A DNA stretch of 64,000 nt from Pseudomonadaceae bacterium (GTDB taxonomy: Bacteria; Pseudomonadota; Gammaproteobacteria; Pseudomonadales; Pseudomonadaceae). Of the stretch, positions 15,814-25,175 are shown in pieces (position 1 is the first letter of the stretch; every line of letters begins with the position of its first letter). Where the stretch lies: positions 1 to 64,000 of the forward strand of contig JAIETJ010000062.1 of the NCBI GenBank assembly GCA_019745275.1, written 5' to 3'. The notes under the pieces are model-generated. The model did no database searches and had not been told where the DNA came from. It saw only the letters and a program-made list of their open reading frames with translations. The position numbers and the translations under genes were made by a program.

Positions 15814-16346
15814 GGCCGCGCCTCGTCCACCAGGCCCTGATAGAGCCCAGCTAATTGCTCACGCCAGACCTGCGTATCAATCACGCCGACATATTTGTGG
15901 CGGATGATGCCGTTTTTATCGACCAAGAACGTCTCAGGCGCACCATACACACCCAAGTCCAAACCGAGACTGCCCTTGGCATCATTGATATTCAGCTGAT
16001 AAGGGTCATGTAAATCGACCAGCCATTTTTGCGCCGCCGCGTTGTCGTCTTTGTAATTAACGCCAATGATGCGCACCCCTTGAGCACGCAACTCAGTCAG
16101 AAACGGGTGCTCGGCGCGGCACGCTGGGCACCACGTGGCCCAGACGTTAACCAACGCCGGTTGGCCCTTGAGATCGGCCAGAGTGATCACTTGGCCACCG
16201 CTAACAGCGGGCAAGCTAAAGGCTGGGAATGGCTTATCGATCAAGGCCGAAGGCAACTCCGTCGGATTCAAATACAGACCACGATAGAGAAATACCGCCA
16301 CGCCTAAAAACAACGCCAGAGGTAATAACAGCAACGCCCGTTTCAT
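15810..16346 (-). CDS. ccmG: thioredoxin-like cytochrome c maturation protein CcmG/DsbE
   Basis: A 178-residue periplasmic thioredoxin held by an N-terminal membrane anchor (LLLLPLALFLGVAVFLYRG). The active site is WATWCPACRAEHP (Cys-Pro-Ala-Cys) at about residue 70, and the cis-proline segment is VYGAPETFLVDKNGIIRHKYVG. It passes electrons from CcdA/DsbD to CcmH and apocytochromes. ATGA overlaps link it to ccmF upstream and ccmH downstream. Confidence 0.95.
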   Translation of the reverse strand: MKRALLLLPLALFLGVAVFLYRGLYLNPTELPSALIDKPFPAFSLPAVSGGQVITLADLKGQPALVNVWATWCPACRAEHPFLTELRAQGVRIIGVNYKDDNAAAQKWLVDLHDPYQLNINDAKGSLGLDLGVYGAPETFLVDKNGIIRHKYVGVIDTQVWREQLAGLYQGLVDEARP

Positions 16347-18331
16347 GCTGCAGCTCCCGTCAGGCCCAGCGCATCGCGCACCCGGCTTTTAACCTTGAGA
16401 CGATAACGACGATCACAAGCGGCCAATAAACCACCTAAACCGGTCATCATCGCGCCCAGCCAGATCCAGCGGATATACGGCTTCACGTGGACGCGCACCG
16501 CCCAGGCGCCGTTCTCCAGCGGCTCGCCGAGGGCCACATAGAGGTCACGGGTAAAGCCTGCATCAATCCCGGCCTCGGTCATCATCGAGCCTTGCACGGT
16601 GTACAGGCGCTTCTCGGGATGCAGTAGCACCACTTCCTTGTCACCACTAAACACCCGCACATGGCCACGATCAGAGGTGTAATTTGGCCCTTGATGATGT
16701 TCAGCGCCTTCAAACACAAAGCGATAACCACCTAACTCCATGACTTGGCCCGGTTCCATGCGCAAATCGCGCTCGCTGTTATTTTGACTGGATAACACGA
16801 TACCCAGTGCGCACACCGCAATGCCCAAGTGCGCCAACTGCATGCCCCAATAGCTGGCAGGTAAACTCAGGCTGCCCTTGAGCAAGCCTTTGTTGCGGGT
16901 TTTCTCCAGCAGATCACGCAGCCCAGCCAGCACCACCCAAGCCGCCAGTACGCAGACCGCTAAGACCGCCCAATGAAAATCACCGGAGACCATTGACCCC
17001 ACGCCACCGAGCACGGCGCTGCCGAGCAACACCGGCGCTAGCATACTCAGCAACCATTTACTCGGTGTGTTCTTCCAGCGCACCAAGACACCCACCGCCA
17101 TCACGGCCATCAACACCGCCATCAGTGGCAAGAACATGGCGTTAAAGTACGGCGGGCCAACGGACATTTTTGCCCCGCTGAGCGCGTCTAATAACAACGG
17201 GTAGAGGGTGCCCAGTAAAATCATCGAAGCGGCGACGATCAAGACCAGATTATTGGCCAGCAACAGCGTCTCACGCGACAGCAGGGCAAAACCCACCTGG
17301 CTTTTAACCACCGGCGCACGCAAGGCAAACAAGGTCAGCGAGCCGCCGACCACTACCAGCAAGAACGCCAAGATAAAAATCCCGCGTTCAGGGTCGGTGG
17401 CAAAGGCATGCACCGAGGTCAGCACCCCGGAGCGCACCAAAAAAGTTCCAAGCAGGCTTAACGAGAAGGCGGCAATCGCCAGCAACACCGTCCAGCTTTT
17501 AAACACCCCGCGCTTTTCCGTGACCGCCAGCGAATGAATCAGCGCGGTACCGACTAACCAAGGCATAAAGGAGGCGTTCTCGACCGGGTCCCAGAACCAC
17601 CAGCCGCCCCAGCCTAACTCGTAATAGGCCCACCACGAGCCCAAGGCGATACCGATACCGAGAAATGCCCAGGCCACTAACGTCCACGGCCGCGACCAGC
17701 GCGCCCAAGCGGCGTCTAAGCGCCCGCCGAGTAATGCCGCAATAGCAAACGCGAAGGCCACTGAAAAACCCACATACCCCATGTACAGCATCGGCGGGTG
17801 AACGATTAAGCCAACGTCTTGCAACAGCGGATTAAGGTCGTTGCCATCGGCCGGCACATTGGGTAACAGCCGGGTGAAGGGGTTGGAGGTCAGTAGCAAA
17901 AACAACAAAAAGCCGATACTGATCATGCCCATGATCGCCAGCACACGGGCCAGCATCACCTCGGGCAGTTGTCGCGAGAAGATCGACACGGCGCAGGTCC
18001 AGCCGCCCAAGATCAGCACCCACAACAACAACGAGCCTTCGTGCGCGCCCCACACGGCGCTGAATTTGAAGTACCAAGGCAAGGCACTGTTGGAGTTGTT
18101 GGCCACATAGGCCACCGAGAAATCATCGGTGACAAAGGCATAGGTCAGCGCGGCAAAAGCCAGCAGCAAAAAACCAAACTGGCCGCGAGCAGCGGGCACC
18201 GCCAGACTCATCCATTGCCGATCACCGCGCCAAGCGCCAATCAGCGGCAAGCTGGCTTGCACCAACGCAAAACACAGCGCCAGCGCCAAGGCCAGATGGC
18301 CAAGCTCTGGAATGATCAAGGCGAAATTCAT
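16343..18331 (-). CDS. ccmF: haem lyase subunit CcmF
   Basis: A 662-residue multi-spanning inner-membrane protein that transfers haem from holo-CcmE to apocytochrome c with CcmH/I. The Trp-rich haem-binding WWD segment [19 protein letters not shown] is complete near residue 235, and conserved periplasmic His residues occur around it ([25 protein letters not shown]). About 15 transmembrane helices are visible, and length is normal. ATG overlap with the ccmE stop shows tight coupling. Confidence 0.96.
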   Translation of the reverse strand: MNFALIIPELGHLALALALCFALVQASLPLIGAWRGDRQWMSLAVPAARGQFGFLLLAFAALTYAFVTDDFSVAYVANNSNSALPWYFKFSAVWGAHEGSLLLWVLILGGWTCAVSIFSRQLPEVMLARVLAIMGMISIGFLLFLLLTSNPFTRLLPNVPADGNDLNPLLQDVGLIVHPPMLYMGYVGFSVAFAFAIAALLGGRLDAAWARWSRPWTLVAWAFLGIGIALGSWWAYYELGWGGWWFWDPVENASFMPWLVGTALIHSLAVTEKRGVFKSWTVLLAIAAFSLSLLGTFLVRSGVLTSVHAFATDPERGIFILAFLLVVVGGSLTLFALRAPVVKSQVGFALLSRETLLLANNLVLIVAASMILLGTLYPLLLDALSGAKMSVGPPYFNAMFLPLMAVLMAVMAVGVLVRWKNTPSKWLLSMLAPVLLGSAVLGGVGSMVSGDFHWAVLAVCVLAAWVVLAGLRDLLEKTRNKGLLKGSLSLPASYWGMQLAHLGIAVCALGIVLSSQNNSERDLRMEPGQVMELGGYRFVFEGAEHHQGPNYTSDRGHVRVFSGDKEVVLLHPEKRLYTVQGSMMTEAGIDAGFTRDLYVALGEPLENGAWAVRVHVKPYIRWIWLGAMMTGLGGLLAACDRRYRLKVKSRVRDALGLTGAAA

Positions 18332-18783
18332 GGTTTAACCTCCACAGCAGGGGCTGATTGGCCGCTGTCCTTTAAGGCTTTAGTAACTTCTGGCGGCATG
18401 TATTTTTCATCATGTTTGGCCAGCACTTCATCAGCGATTAACACGCCGTCACTGTTGAGTTTGCCAAGCGCAACGATGCCCTGCCCTTCACGAAATAAGT
18501 CGGGGAGAATGCCGCGATAGCGAATAGTCACGTTTTTGACAAAGTCGGTGACCACAAACTCGACGTCCAGTGAGTCGCCAGAGCGCTTCAGCGAACCCTT
18601 CTCAACCATCCCGCCGGCGCGAATCCGCGTTTCGACAGGCGCATCACCATTGGCGATCTGGGTCGGCGTATAGAACAGGTTGATGTTCTGCTGCAAGGCG
18701 CTCAAGGCCAAACCCACAGCGATGGAAATACCGGCGAGAATGGCCAGGATGATTAACAAACGTTTCTTGCGCAGCGGCTTCAC
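18328..18783 (-). CDS. ccmE: haem chaperone CcmE
   Basis: A 151-residue periplasmic haem chaperone with an N-terminal anchor ([23 protein letters not shown]) and an OB-fold domain ([16 protein letters not shown]...). The covalent haem-binding His is in [14 protein letters not shown], the conserved H-D/N-E-x-Y-x-P-P motif, followed by a flexible tail. It starts at GTG (18781-18783), overlapping the ccmD stop. It receives haem from CcmC/CcmD and gives it to CcmF. Confidence 0.95.
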   Translation of the reverse strand: MKPLRKKRLLIILAILAGISIAVGLALSALQQNINLFYTPTQIANGDAPVETRIRAGGMVEKGSLKRSGDSLDVEFVVTDFVKNVTIRYRGILPDLFREGQGIVALGKLNSDGVLIADEVLAKHDEKYMPPEVTKALKDSGQSAPAVEVKP

Positions 18784-18956
18784 TTCAACTCCTCACGGCG
18801 CAAACGACGCGCCTGCTCTTGCAAATAACGACGTTTGGCCAGCAGCGGCACGCCTACATTAATCACCAATACCAACAGGCTAATGCCATAGGCCGACCAC
18901 ACGTAAAGCGCGTGATTACCCATGGCAAGAAACTCGGCAAACGAGTTGAAACTCAT
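18780..18956 (-). CDS. ccmD: small membrane protein CcmD (58 residues)
   Basis: Reading the minus strand from ATG at 18956 to TGA at 18780 gives a 58-residue protein: [20 protein letters not shown], then a single membrane helix ([19 protein letters not shown]), then a strongly basic tail ([18 protein letters not shown]). This is the classic CcmD layout. CcmD helps release holo-CcmE from the CcmABC complex. It overlaps ccmC by ATGA upstream and ccmE by GTGA downstream. The short length makes it easy to miss. Confidence 0.93.
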   Translation of the reverse strand: MSFNSFAEFLAMGNHALYVWSAYGISLLVLVINVGVPLLAKRRYLQEQARRLRREELK

Positions 18957-19708
18957 AACTCACGCTCCGTGGCCGCTTGCACTTCAGCCTTGACCCAACT
19001 GCTACGCGCCTCACGTTTAAGCACTTCAAGGCGCATGCGCATGATCAGTACACAGGCAAAAAAACAGTAAAAACCTAGAGTCATCAACAACAGTGGCAGC
19101 CACATTTCAGCCGGCATGGCCGGTTTTTCGGTCAATTTAAAAGTGGCGCCTTGGTGCAGGGTGTTCCACCAATCCACCGAGTACTTAATGATCGGAATAT
19201 TGATCACGCCAACAATCGCCAATACCGCACAGGCCTTCGCCGAGCTGTCACGATTGCTGATGGCCTGGCCCAGTGCGATCACGCCAAAGTACAGGAACAA
19301 TAAGATCAGCATCGAGGTTAGGCGCGCATCCCAGACCCACCAAGCACCCCAGGTTGGCTTGCCCCAGATAGCCCCGGTCATCAGCGCAATGACCGTCATC
19401 CAAGCGCCAATAGGCGCGGCGCACTGCAGCGCCACATCGGCCAGTTTCATCTTCCATACCAGCCCAACCACCCCCGCTACCGCCAGCATCAGGTAGCACG
19501 ACTGGGCGAGCATGGCCGCCGGCACATGGATATAGATGATGCGAAAGCTATTACCCTGCTGATAGTCGGCCGGCGCGAAGGCCAAGCCCCAGACCAGGCC
19601 GACGCCAATCAGCAACAGCGTCGCCACCGCCAGCCACGGCAACCAACGGCCGCTGGTTTGGTAAAACCACTTGGGCGAGCCGAGCTTGTGAAACCACGTC
19701 CAATTCAT
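18953..19708 (-). CDS. ccmC: haem exporter/handling protein CcmC
   Basis: A 251-residue inner-membrane protein with six predicted helices that loads haem onto CcmE. The WWD motif [19 protein letters not shown] is intact near residue 120, and the conserved His residues lie in [12 protein letters not shown] and TLHQGATF. The ATG at 19708 gives [12 protein letters not shown], the usual Pseudomonas N-terminus; an upstream in-frame start at 19747 would only lengthen it. It follows ccmB after 67 bases. Confidence 0.95.
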   Translation of the reverse strand: MNWTWFHKLGSPKWFYQTSGRWLPWLAVATLLLIGVGLVWGLAFAPADYQQGNSFRIIYIHVPAAMLAQSCYLMLAVAGVVGLVWKMKLADVALQCAAPIGAWMTVIALMTGAIWGKPTWGAWWVWDARLTSMLILLFLYFGVIALGQAISNRDSSAKACAVLAIVGVINIPIIKYSVDWWNTLHQGATFKLTEKPAMPAEMWLPLLLMTLGFYCFFACVLIMRMRLEVLKREARSSWVKAEVQAATEREL

Positions 19709-19775
19709 ACCATCTGCCTCAAAGCTAATGCGCTGCTGACGTTGCACAACGATTTTTGGGGAATTTTCATATGGG

Positions 19776-20447
19776 TTATTCAGCCACGCTGATAGTCAAA
19801 CCAGCCGCAATAGCAAAAGGACTTAAGGTAATGGTCAGCATGGTCAAGCTGGCCATCCATAACAGGTAACCGCCGGTTGGCAAGCCTTGCAGCGAGGCTT
19901 GCAATACCCCGCTGCCGAAAATCAGCACAGGGATATACAGCGGCAAAATTAACAACGCCAACAACAGACCTCCGCGTTTAAGGCCCACGGTTAACGCCGC
20001 GCCGACCGCGCCGAGTAGGCTCAACACCGGCGTACCCAGCAACAGTGACAGCAGTAGCGTCGGCACGCAGCGCCCCGGCAAGCCGAGCATTAACGCCAAC
20101 AGCGGCGACAACAAGACCAAGGCCAAACCGGAAAAAAGCCAGTGCGCCAACACCTTAGCCAGCACCAAGAGCGCCAACGGATGCTTGGAGACTACCCACT
20201 GCTCCAGCGAACCATCTTCAAAGTCGCCGCGAAACAGCCCATCGAGCGACAACAACACCGCCAACAACGCCGCAACCCAGAGCAATCCCGGCGCGATGGT
20301 TTTTAACAATTGGCTTTCAGGGCCAACCGCGAGGGGAAACAGCGCTATCACTATGGCAAAAAACACCAAGGGGTTAGCCAGTTCAGCCGGCCGGCGAAAC
20401 AGCAGCCGCGCCTCACGCGCCAGTAACAGACTAAATACGTTGCTCAT
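19776..20447 (-). CDS. ccmB: CcmB, membrane subunit of the CcmAB transporter
   Basis: A 223-residue membrane protein with six hydrophobic helices, for example [16 protein letters not shown] and [22 protein letters not shown]. With the ATPase CcmA it forms the ABC complex that uses ATP to release holo-CcmE from CcmC/D. The conserved [15 protein letters not shown] segment (about residue 75) is present. ATGA overlap with ccmA. Confidence 0.95.
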   Translation of the reverse strand: MSNVFSLLLAREARLLFRRPAELANPLVFFAIVIALFPLAVGPESQLLKTIAPGLLWVAALLAVLLSLDGLFRGDFEDGSLEQWVVSKHPLALLVLAKVLAHWLFSGLALVLLSPLLALMLGLPGRCVPTLLLSLLLGTPVLSLLGAVGAALTVGLKRGGLLLALLILPLYIPVLIFGSGVLQASLQGLPTGGYLLWMASLTMLTITLSPFAIAAGLTISVAE

Positions 20448-21076
20448 GCCGCCCCCAGCAATAGTTCGCGGTAGCCGGCCGGTTTAACACTCAGGGTATG
20501 GTGAGTGGTGAGAATGACCATACCGCCCTGCTCGCAATGCGCCGCCAAGTGCTGTTCGAGTTGGGCCACCGCGTGCTTGTCTAAGGCGGTGAACGGCTCA
20601 TCGAGAATCCACAGCGGCGGTGCTTGCAGGTACAGACGCGCCAAAGCTACCCGCCGCTGTTGACCGGCCGAAAGGGTATGGCAAGGCACATCTTCGAAAC
20701 CGTGCAAGCCCACCGCCGCCAAGGCTGCCCAGATGGCGCTGCGTTCAGCCGGATGCTGCAGGGCGCAGAGCCAAGCGAGGTTCTCTTCAGCAGTCAACAA
20801 GCCTTTAATCCCGGCAGCATGACCGATCCACAACAGACTGGCGGCCAATTGCGCACGCTGCTGAGCCAGTGGCTGACCGTCGAGTAATATGTGCCCAGCA
20901 CTGGGCTCCATCAAGCCGGCCAATAGCCGTAACAGACTGGTTTTGCCGCTGCCATTGGGGCCACTGATTTGCAGCATTTGCCCGCCCTGCAGGCTTAACT
21001 CAAGCTGACTGAACAGCAGGCGCCAATCACGCTCACAGGCAAGCGCCACAGCTTGAATAAAAGGACGGGTCAGCAC
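20444..21076 (-). CDS. ccmA: CcmA, ATPase of the cytochrome c maturation ABC complex
   Basis: A 210-residue ABC ATPase. Walker A is [16 protein letters not shown] (about residue 39), the signature is [14 protein letters not shown], Walker B is [12 protein letters not shown], and the switch His is in ILTTHH. Small size without extra domains is typical. Start codon is GTG (21074-21076), preceded by GGTAGGA. It is the first gene of the ccm operon and is divergent from the fliK-like gene; the 189-base gap between them must hold both promoters, which I could not place firmly. Confidence 0.95.
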   Translation of the reverse strand: MLTRPFIQAVALACERDWRLLFSQLELSLQGGQMLQISGPNGSGKTSLLRLLAGLMEPSAGHILLDGQPLAQQRAQLAASLLWIGHAAGIKGLLTAEENLAWLCALQHPAERSAIWAALAAVGLHGFEDVPCHTLSAGQQRRVALARLYLQAPPLWILDEPFTALDKHAVAQLEQHLAAHCEQGGMVILTTHHTLSVKPAGYRELLLGAA

Positions 21077-21265
21077 ATTCCTACCTATTTTTTATGAGTC
21101 GGGGCATTCAAGTCCAAGCCGTGGTTGGCCGCTATACTGACGCAAGCGCTGACCCTCGGCGCGCACTGACGAATACCATCGTCACGGCTCAGCCCGCTAA
21201 TAGGGCGGAATTATACATGCCACGCCCGACGCTTCGAGCAGGCATTTTCGACAGGTTGTTACCCG

Positions 21266-22828
21266 ATGCCAGCTGAAATCAGCAGCCCCCGCCCGCTCGC
21301 GCCATCTGCGCCGGCTGTGCGTCCAAATGCCGCGGCCGAACAGGCGATCAAACTGCTACAGCCATTAGGCAGCCTGCTGGCCGTTGGCGAGACAGCCAAC
21401 GCCGAAGTTATCGCCCTTAAAGAAGTGGCGCAAAGCTTCCAACTGCTGCTCAAGCTGACCCTGGCTAACGGCCAACAGAGCACCGTGCAGGCCAGCAGCA
21501 ATCAACCACTGGCTCAAGGCACTGCGCTGGCGGTTACCGCGCTATCGCAAACCGGTTTAAGCATTGCCCTGCTGGCCCCGCAAGCACCGCTGCAAAGCCT
21601 CGATCTTGAGCAGTTACCGCTAGGCACTCTGCTGCAAGCGCGGGTGGTTAGCAGCGAACAGCAGCCGCCTAACAAAGCCCAAGCCGGTTTGTATAAGGTG
21701 GTCGTCAACTTGCTCAACAGCTCACTAGCCGGCACTAAGTTGAGCATCGAAACACCACTCGCGCTGCCGCTTGGCAGCCTACTCAGCGCGCAAGTGCAAG
21801 GCGCACAAGCCTTGAGCTTTGTACCGTTAAGCAGTCGCCTCGATCAACTGGCGCTCGGCCAACAATTGCAAACCCAACAAGAGCGCCAAGGCTCACTCGA
21901 AGGCTTAGTCAAAGCCCTGCAAAGTTTGACCAACAGCAACACGCCAGAGGGCCCAACGCTGTCGACAGAACTGCGTGCAAGCATCGATAAACTGCTTGGC
22001 GCACTGCCCGACATGCAGCAAATGCGCAGCGCCAAGGGTGTGGCGCAAGCCCTAAGTGACAGCGGGGTATTTCTCGAGGCGAAATTGCTCGAAGGCAAAT
22101 CAGCAGCGCTGCCGCTTGACCTTAAAGCCAACCTGTTGCGCTTAGTCGCGCAACTGCTGCCAGCCCTACCCAATGCGGCGAGTAGCGCCCTGTTGGCCGG
22201 CAGCAATCAGGGCAGTTTGGCCCTAGCCCTGCCGCTGTTTGTGCGCAATTTACTCGGCAACCTTGGCCAAGCCGGCGTACGCCAACAAGCCGGCAGCTTT
22301 CCCCTGCCTAGCCGGGCCCTGCAAAACCTTGATGATGAGGGCGACTTAGGCAGTTTACTGCGCATGGCGGCCGCCGCCGTTTCGCGCCTGCAAACCCATC
22401 AACTGTCGAGCGTGGGGCAAAGCCAAGTCGGCCCAGATGGCAATTTATTGACCACTTGGCAGCTGGAAATCCCGATGCGTAATCAGCAGGAGATAGTTCC
22501 TCTGCAAGCAAAAATACAGCGTGAGGACAGCCCGAAAAAGACCCCCAAGGAGCCCGGCGAAACGCTTTGGCGGGTAGAGCTGGCCTTCGACCTTGCCCCC
22601 TTAGGGCCACTGCAAGTGCAGGCACAACTGGCACGCGGCAGTGTGTCCAGCCAGTTATGGGCAGAACTGCCCAGCACGGCAGACCTAATCGGCAAAGAGT
22701 TGAGCCATCTACGCGAGCAACTCACCAATGCCGGTTTGAGCGTGGGCGAACTGGCCTGCACGCAAGGTACTCCACCGCAAGGTCAGCGCACGACCTTAGA
22801 ACAACGCTGGGTGGATGAAACTGCATGA
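21266..22828 (+). CDS. FliK-like (hook-length control) protein, second copy
   Basis: A 520-residue protein rich in Gln, Leu, Ala and Ser over its first 400 residues. The C-terminal domain (about 415-510: LAFDLAPLGPLQVQAQLARGS..., ELSHLREQLTNAGLSVGEL) matches the Flg_hook domain of FliK, which binds FlhB and flips export specificity. The true fliK of the flagellar cluster is at 43426-44805, so this is a paralogue. Its stop overlaps the next gene (ATGA), which encodes a stand-alone FlhB C-terminal domain, the partner of FliK. The same pairing is known as ylqG-ylqH in Bacillus. Role not established. Confidence 0.75.
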   Translation: MPAEISSPRPLAPSAPAVRPNAAAEQAIKLLQPLGSLLAVGETANAEVIALKEVAQSFQLLLKLTLANGQQSTVQASSNQPLAQGTALAVTALSQTGLSIALLAPQAPLQSLDLEQLPLGTLLQARVVSSEQQPPNKAQAGLYKVVVNLLNSSLAGTKLSIETPLALPLGSLLSAQVQGAQALSFVPLSSRLDQLALGQQLQTQQERQGSLEGLVKALQSLTNSNTPEGPTLSTELRASIDKLLGALPDMQQMRSAKGVAQALSDSGVFLEAKLLEGKSAALPLDLKANLLRLVAQLLPALPNAASSALLAGSNQGSLALALPLFVRNLLGNLGQAGVRQQAGSFPLPSRALQNLDDEGDLGSLLRMAAAAVSRLQTHQLSSVGQSQVGPDGNLLTTWQLEIPMRNQQEIVPLQAKIQREDSPKKTPKEPGETLWRVELAFDLAPLGPLQVQAQLARGSVSSQLWAELPSTADLIGKELSHLREQLTNAGLSVGELACTQGTPPQGQRTTLEQRWVDETA

Positions 22829-23142
22829 AGCGCCAAGCCCCTCGTCAAGCCATAGCCCTCAGCTACGACGGCAACCACGCGCCCACCCTCACCGCCAAGG
22901 GCGACGAGCAACTGGCCGAAGCCATACTGGCAATCGCCCGTGAATATAAAGTGCCAATTTACGAAAACGCTGAACTGGTGAGTTTGCTCGCCCGCTTAGA
23001 ACTGGGCGATGCGATCCCCGAAGCGCTGTACCGCAGCATCGCCGAAATCATCGCTTTCGCCTGGTACTTAAAGGGCAAGTTCCCCGCCGACTTCGACCCC
23101 GCAAACGACGGAATACCACCGCTGCGCACGCCGCAACGCTAA
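22825..23142 (+). CDS. stand-alone FlhB C-terminal domain protein (FhlB type)
   Basis: A 105-residue protein aligned by eye with the cytoplasmic end of FlhB: AIALSYDGNHAPTLTAKGDEQ corresponds to AVALKYD...APVLLAKGSD of the FlhB in this window, and VPIYENAELVSLLARLELGDAIPEALYRSIAEIIAFAWYL to the following part. It starts exactly after the position of the FlhB self-cleavage motif NPTH and lacks that motif and all membrane helices. Related FlhB homologues (FhlB, YlqH) can partly replace the cleaved FlhB tail. Translation is coupled to the FliK-like gene. A role in export switching is inferred. Confidence 0.85.
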   Translation: MKRQAPRQAIALSYDGNHAPTLTAKGDEQLAEAILAIAREYKVPIYENAELVSLLARLELGDAIPEALYRSIAEIIAFAWYLKGKFPADFDPANDGIPPLRTPQR

Positions 23143-23305
23143 GCCAAGATCAAGTATTCACAGCTATCTATGCGCCACTGGCTGGCGTGTTCAAGACCTA
23201 GAGCACACTCAAAACGGGGTAGGCAGGTTGTGCGAAAGGGTAGCGAGCGCGGTAGTTTTAACACAGCCTGTAAAGCGAGGAGTTACAGCAATAAATAGCG
23301 GACGA

Positions 23306-23701
23306 CTAGGCTTTGGAGCGATGTAATTTACGCACCAACTCTGCCTCTGCCGTGCTTAGACCGCAGGACTGGGTGAGTTCGTCGACACTTGCACCTAAGC
23401 CAGCCAAGCGTGCCGCTTGGGTAAACGAGAGACTGCTCGGGTCACGCTGCTCCATCTGGGTTAACTTGTCGGGCAGTGGTGCCACCACCCGGCGCAGTTC
23501 ATGTAGTTCTTCACCCATGCGAATACTGCCGGTTAAGTAGGCGTCCAAACGCCGTGCCAGCTCTTTGCTGCGCTGGTCACGGACAACATCGCGCTCGGCC
23601 TGCAGCTGGGCCTGATGGCGCTGATTAAGTCTCAGCCACCAACAAGCGCCCGCCAATATCAGGCAAATAACCCCGAGCACGACAACCGCCACTTCGAGCA
23701 T
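23306..23701 (-). CDS. DUF2802 membrane-anchored protein at the end of the che cluster
   Basis: A 131-residue protein with one N-terminal membrane helix (VAVVVLGVICLILAGACWWL), a cytoplasmic coiled-coil region (residues 30-85) and a C-terminal helix-turn-helix-like part (LSFTQAARLAGLGASVDELTQSCGLSTAEAELVRKLH). This layout is that of DUF2802 proteins, encoded after cheW in Pseudomonas. The C-terminal segment resembles the start of a sigma-like or DnaA-like HTH. It follows cheW by three bases, the last gene of the minus-strand region. Function unknown. Confidence 0.8.
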   Translation of the reverse strand: MLEVAVVVLGVICLILAGACWWLRLNQRHQAQLQAERDVVRDQRSKELARRLDAYLTGSIRMGEELHELRRVVAPLPDKLTQMEQRDPSSLSFTQAARLAGLGASVDELTQSCGLSTAEAELVRKLHRSKA

Positions 23702-23704
23702 AAA

Positions 23705-24184
23705 TTAGAAGTTCTCCATGTCCGACCATTCTTCTTCGGACATCATTTTGTCGAGTTCAACCAGAATCAGCAGCTCGCCATTTTTGTTGCATACGCCCTG
23801 AATAAACTTGGCCGATTCATCGTTGCCAACGTTAGGCGCGGTTTCAACTTCCGACTGACGCAGGTACACCACCTCCGCCACGCTGTCGACCAAGATGCCG
23901 ACCACTTGTTTGTCGGCCTCAATAATCACAATTCGACTGTTGTCGGTGATCGAGGCGGAATACAAGCCGAAGCGCTGACGGGTGTCGATTACCGTGACCA
24001 CGCTGCCGCGCAAATTGATAATGCCCAGCACATAGCTCGGCGCACCTGGCACCGGCGCAATCTCGGTGTAACGCAGCACTTCCTGAACCTGCATCACGTT
24101 GATGCCGTAGGTTTCGTTGTCTAAACGGAAGGTAACCCACTGCAGAATGGGATCTTCGGAACCGTGTGCAGAGCTTTTATTCAT
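23705..24184 (-). CDS. cheW: chemotaxis coupling protein CheW
   Basis: A 159-residue CheW-domain protein linking chemoreceptors to CheA. It covers one full CheW fold: LQWVTFRLDNETYGINVMQVQEVL, then APSYVLGIINLRGSVVTVIDTRQRFGL with the conserved NLRG, then VGILVDSVAEVVYL. The ATG at 24184 is chosen because it begins the short hydrophilic leader MNKSSAHGSED; an upstream extension has no homologous character. A hairpin lies in the gap to parP (24251-24268). Confidence 0.93.
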   Translation of the reverse strand: MNKSSAHGSEDPILQWVTFRLDNETYGINVMQVQEVLRYTEIAPVPGAPSYVLGIINLRGSVVTVIDTRQRFGLYSASITDNSRIVIIEADKQVVGILVDSVAEVVYLRQSEVETAPNVGNDESAKFIQGVCNKNGELLILVELDKMMSEEEWSDMENF

Positions 24185-24250
24185 GTCCAAAACCTCATCA
24201 AAAACCGCATTCAGCGGCGTACGCGGGTAGCGCGCTGTTATTACTATAGA

Positions 24251-24268
24251 ACCTTGTGAGCACAAGGT
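24251..24268 (-). other. inverted repeat between parP and cheW
   Basis: ACCTTGTG-AG-CACAAGGT forms an 8-bp perfect stem with a two-base centre, 10 bases after the parP stop and 66 bases before cheW. On the minus strand it is followed by TCTATAGTAATAA, not a T tract. It could be an operator or an RNA hairpin that changes the ratio of ParP to CheW. Confidence 0.35.
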
Positions 24269-24278
24269 GCTGCTATCA

Positions 24279-25091
24279 CTAATGTAATTGTCCGTTGACC
24301 ATACGCTTAGCCGCGCCGCTGGCGATTAGCTCGGCTAAAACTGCCACATCGAGTAACGCGCACATATGCTCAATCACCGTACCGGCCAGCCACGGACGCT
24401 GGGTACGTTGACCGCGCCATTTGACCGCATTGGGGTCCAGACGTATTGAGCGACTCACTTCATGCACCGCCAAACCCCACTCGTAGCCCTGTACCGAAAT
24501 CACATACTGCAAGCCGTCGCGCAGCTCATCACGGTAACGCTCAGGCATCACCCAGCGCGCCGTATCGAGCACCTTAAGATTGCCGCTCGGGGTCGGTAGA
24601 ATCCCCAAGAACCAATCTGGCTGACCAAACAGCGGGGTCAGCTCTTGCCCGGCTAAAGGGTGAATCGAACCCAAACACACCAGTGGCACCGCTAAGGTCA
24701 AACCGGCCACATCAAACAGCAAGCACTCGAAGGGCTCCTGCGCCCAACTCGGAGGCCCGCCAGCGGGCTGCAATACGGGGTTATGCGTATCGAGTTGCGG
24801 GGCCGGTGCAACAACCGGCGCTACCAGCAACACATCCACTTGCACCGGTATTACCGGCTGCGGCACGACCTCAAGCGTTAAGGTTTCGATAACCGGCAGC
24901 GTTGCCTGCACAACAGGCTGGGCAACGACTTGCAAACGCGCATCACGAACCTGCTCTTCGAGCACAGCCGTGGCAAATTCATCCAGCTCGGTACTCTGTG
25001 CCAGTTCAGCACTGGCGTCCTGCAGCAAAGCATCCAAATAGGACATCAAGGCCAGTTGCGGGCGCGTGGCGGTGACGACTGGACGACTCAT
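24279..25091 (-). CDS. parP: ParP-like CheW-domain protein for polar chemotaxis arrays
   Basis: A 270-residue protein with an N-terminal variable part rich in Val, Pro and Gln (residues 20-125) and a C-terminal CheW-like domain starting near FECLLFDVAGLTLAVPL and running to the end. Just downstream of a ParA-type ATPase gene and before cheW, this is the position and form of ParP of Vibrio and Pseudomonas, which binds ParC and CheA and keeps chemotaxis arrays at the old pole. The ATG at 25091 is preferred over a GTG at 25097. A candidate sigma28 promoter lies 32 bases upstream. Confidence 0.8.
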   Translation of the reverse strand: MSRPVVTATRPQLALMSYLDALLQDASAELAQSTELDEFATAVLEEQVRDARLQVVAQPVVQATLPVIETLTLEVVPQPVIPVQVDVLLVAPVVAPAPQLDTHNPVLQPAGGPPSWAQEPFECLLFDVAGLTLAVPLVCLGSIHPLAGQELTPLFGQPDWFLGILPTPSGNLKVLDTARWVMPERYRDELRDGLQYVISVQGYEWGLAVHEVSRSIRLDPNAVKWRGQRTQRPWLAGTVIEHMCALLDVAVLAELIASGAAKRMVNGQLH

Positions 25092-25122
25092 AAACACATC
25101 CCGTTAAAACGGCCTTGAGGAT

Positions 25123-25150
25123 TTATCGGCCGCAAACGGGTCAAACTTGA
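25123..25150 (-). promoter_or_regulatory. candidate sigma28 promoter before parP
   Basis: The minus strand has TCAAGTTT (25143-25150), 12 bases, then GCCGATAA (25123-25130). The -10 box matches the sigma28 consensus in all eight positions, and the -35 matches TAAAGTTT in seven; the spacer is one base longer than the usual 11. It lies in the parC-parP gap. Confidence 0.5.
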
Positions 25151-25175
25151 GCGCGTAGCCGTGCAGAGCAACATC

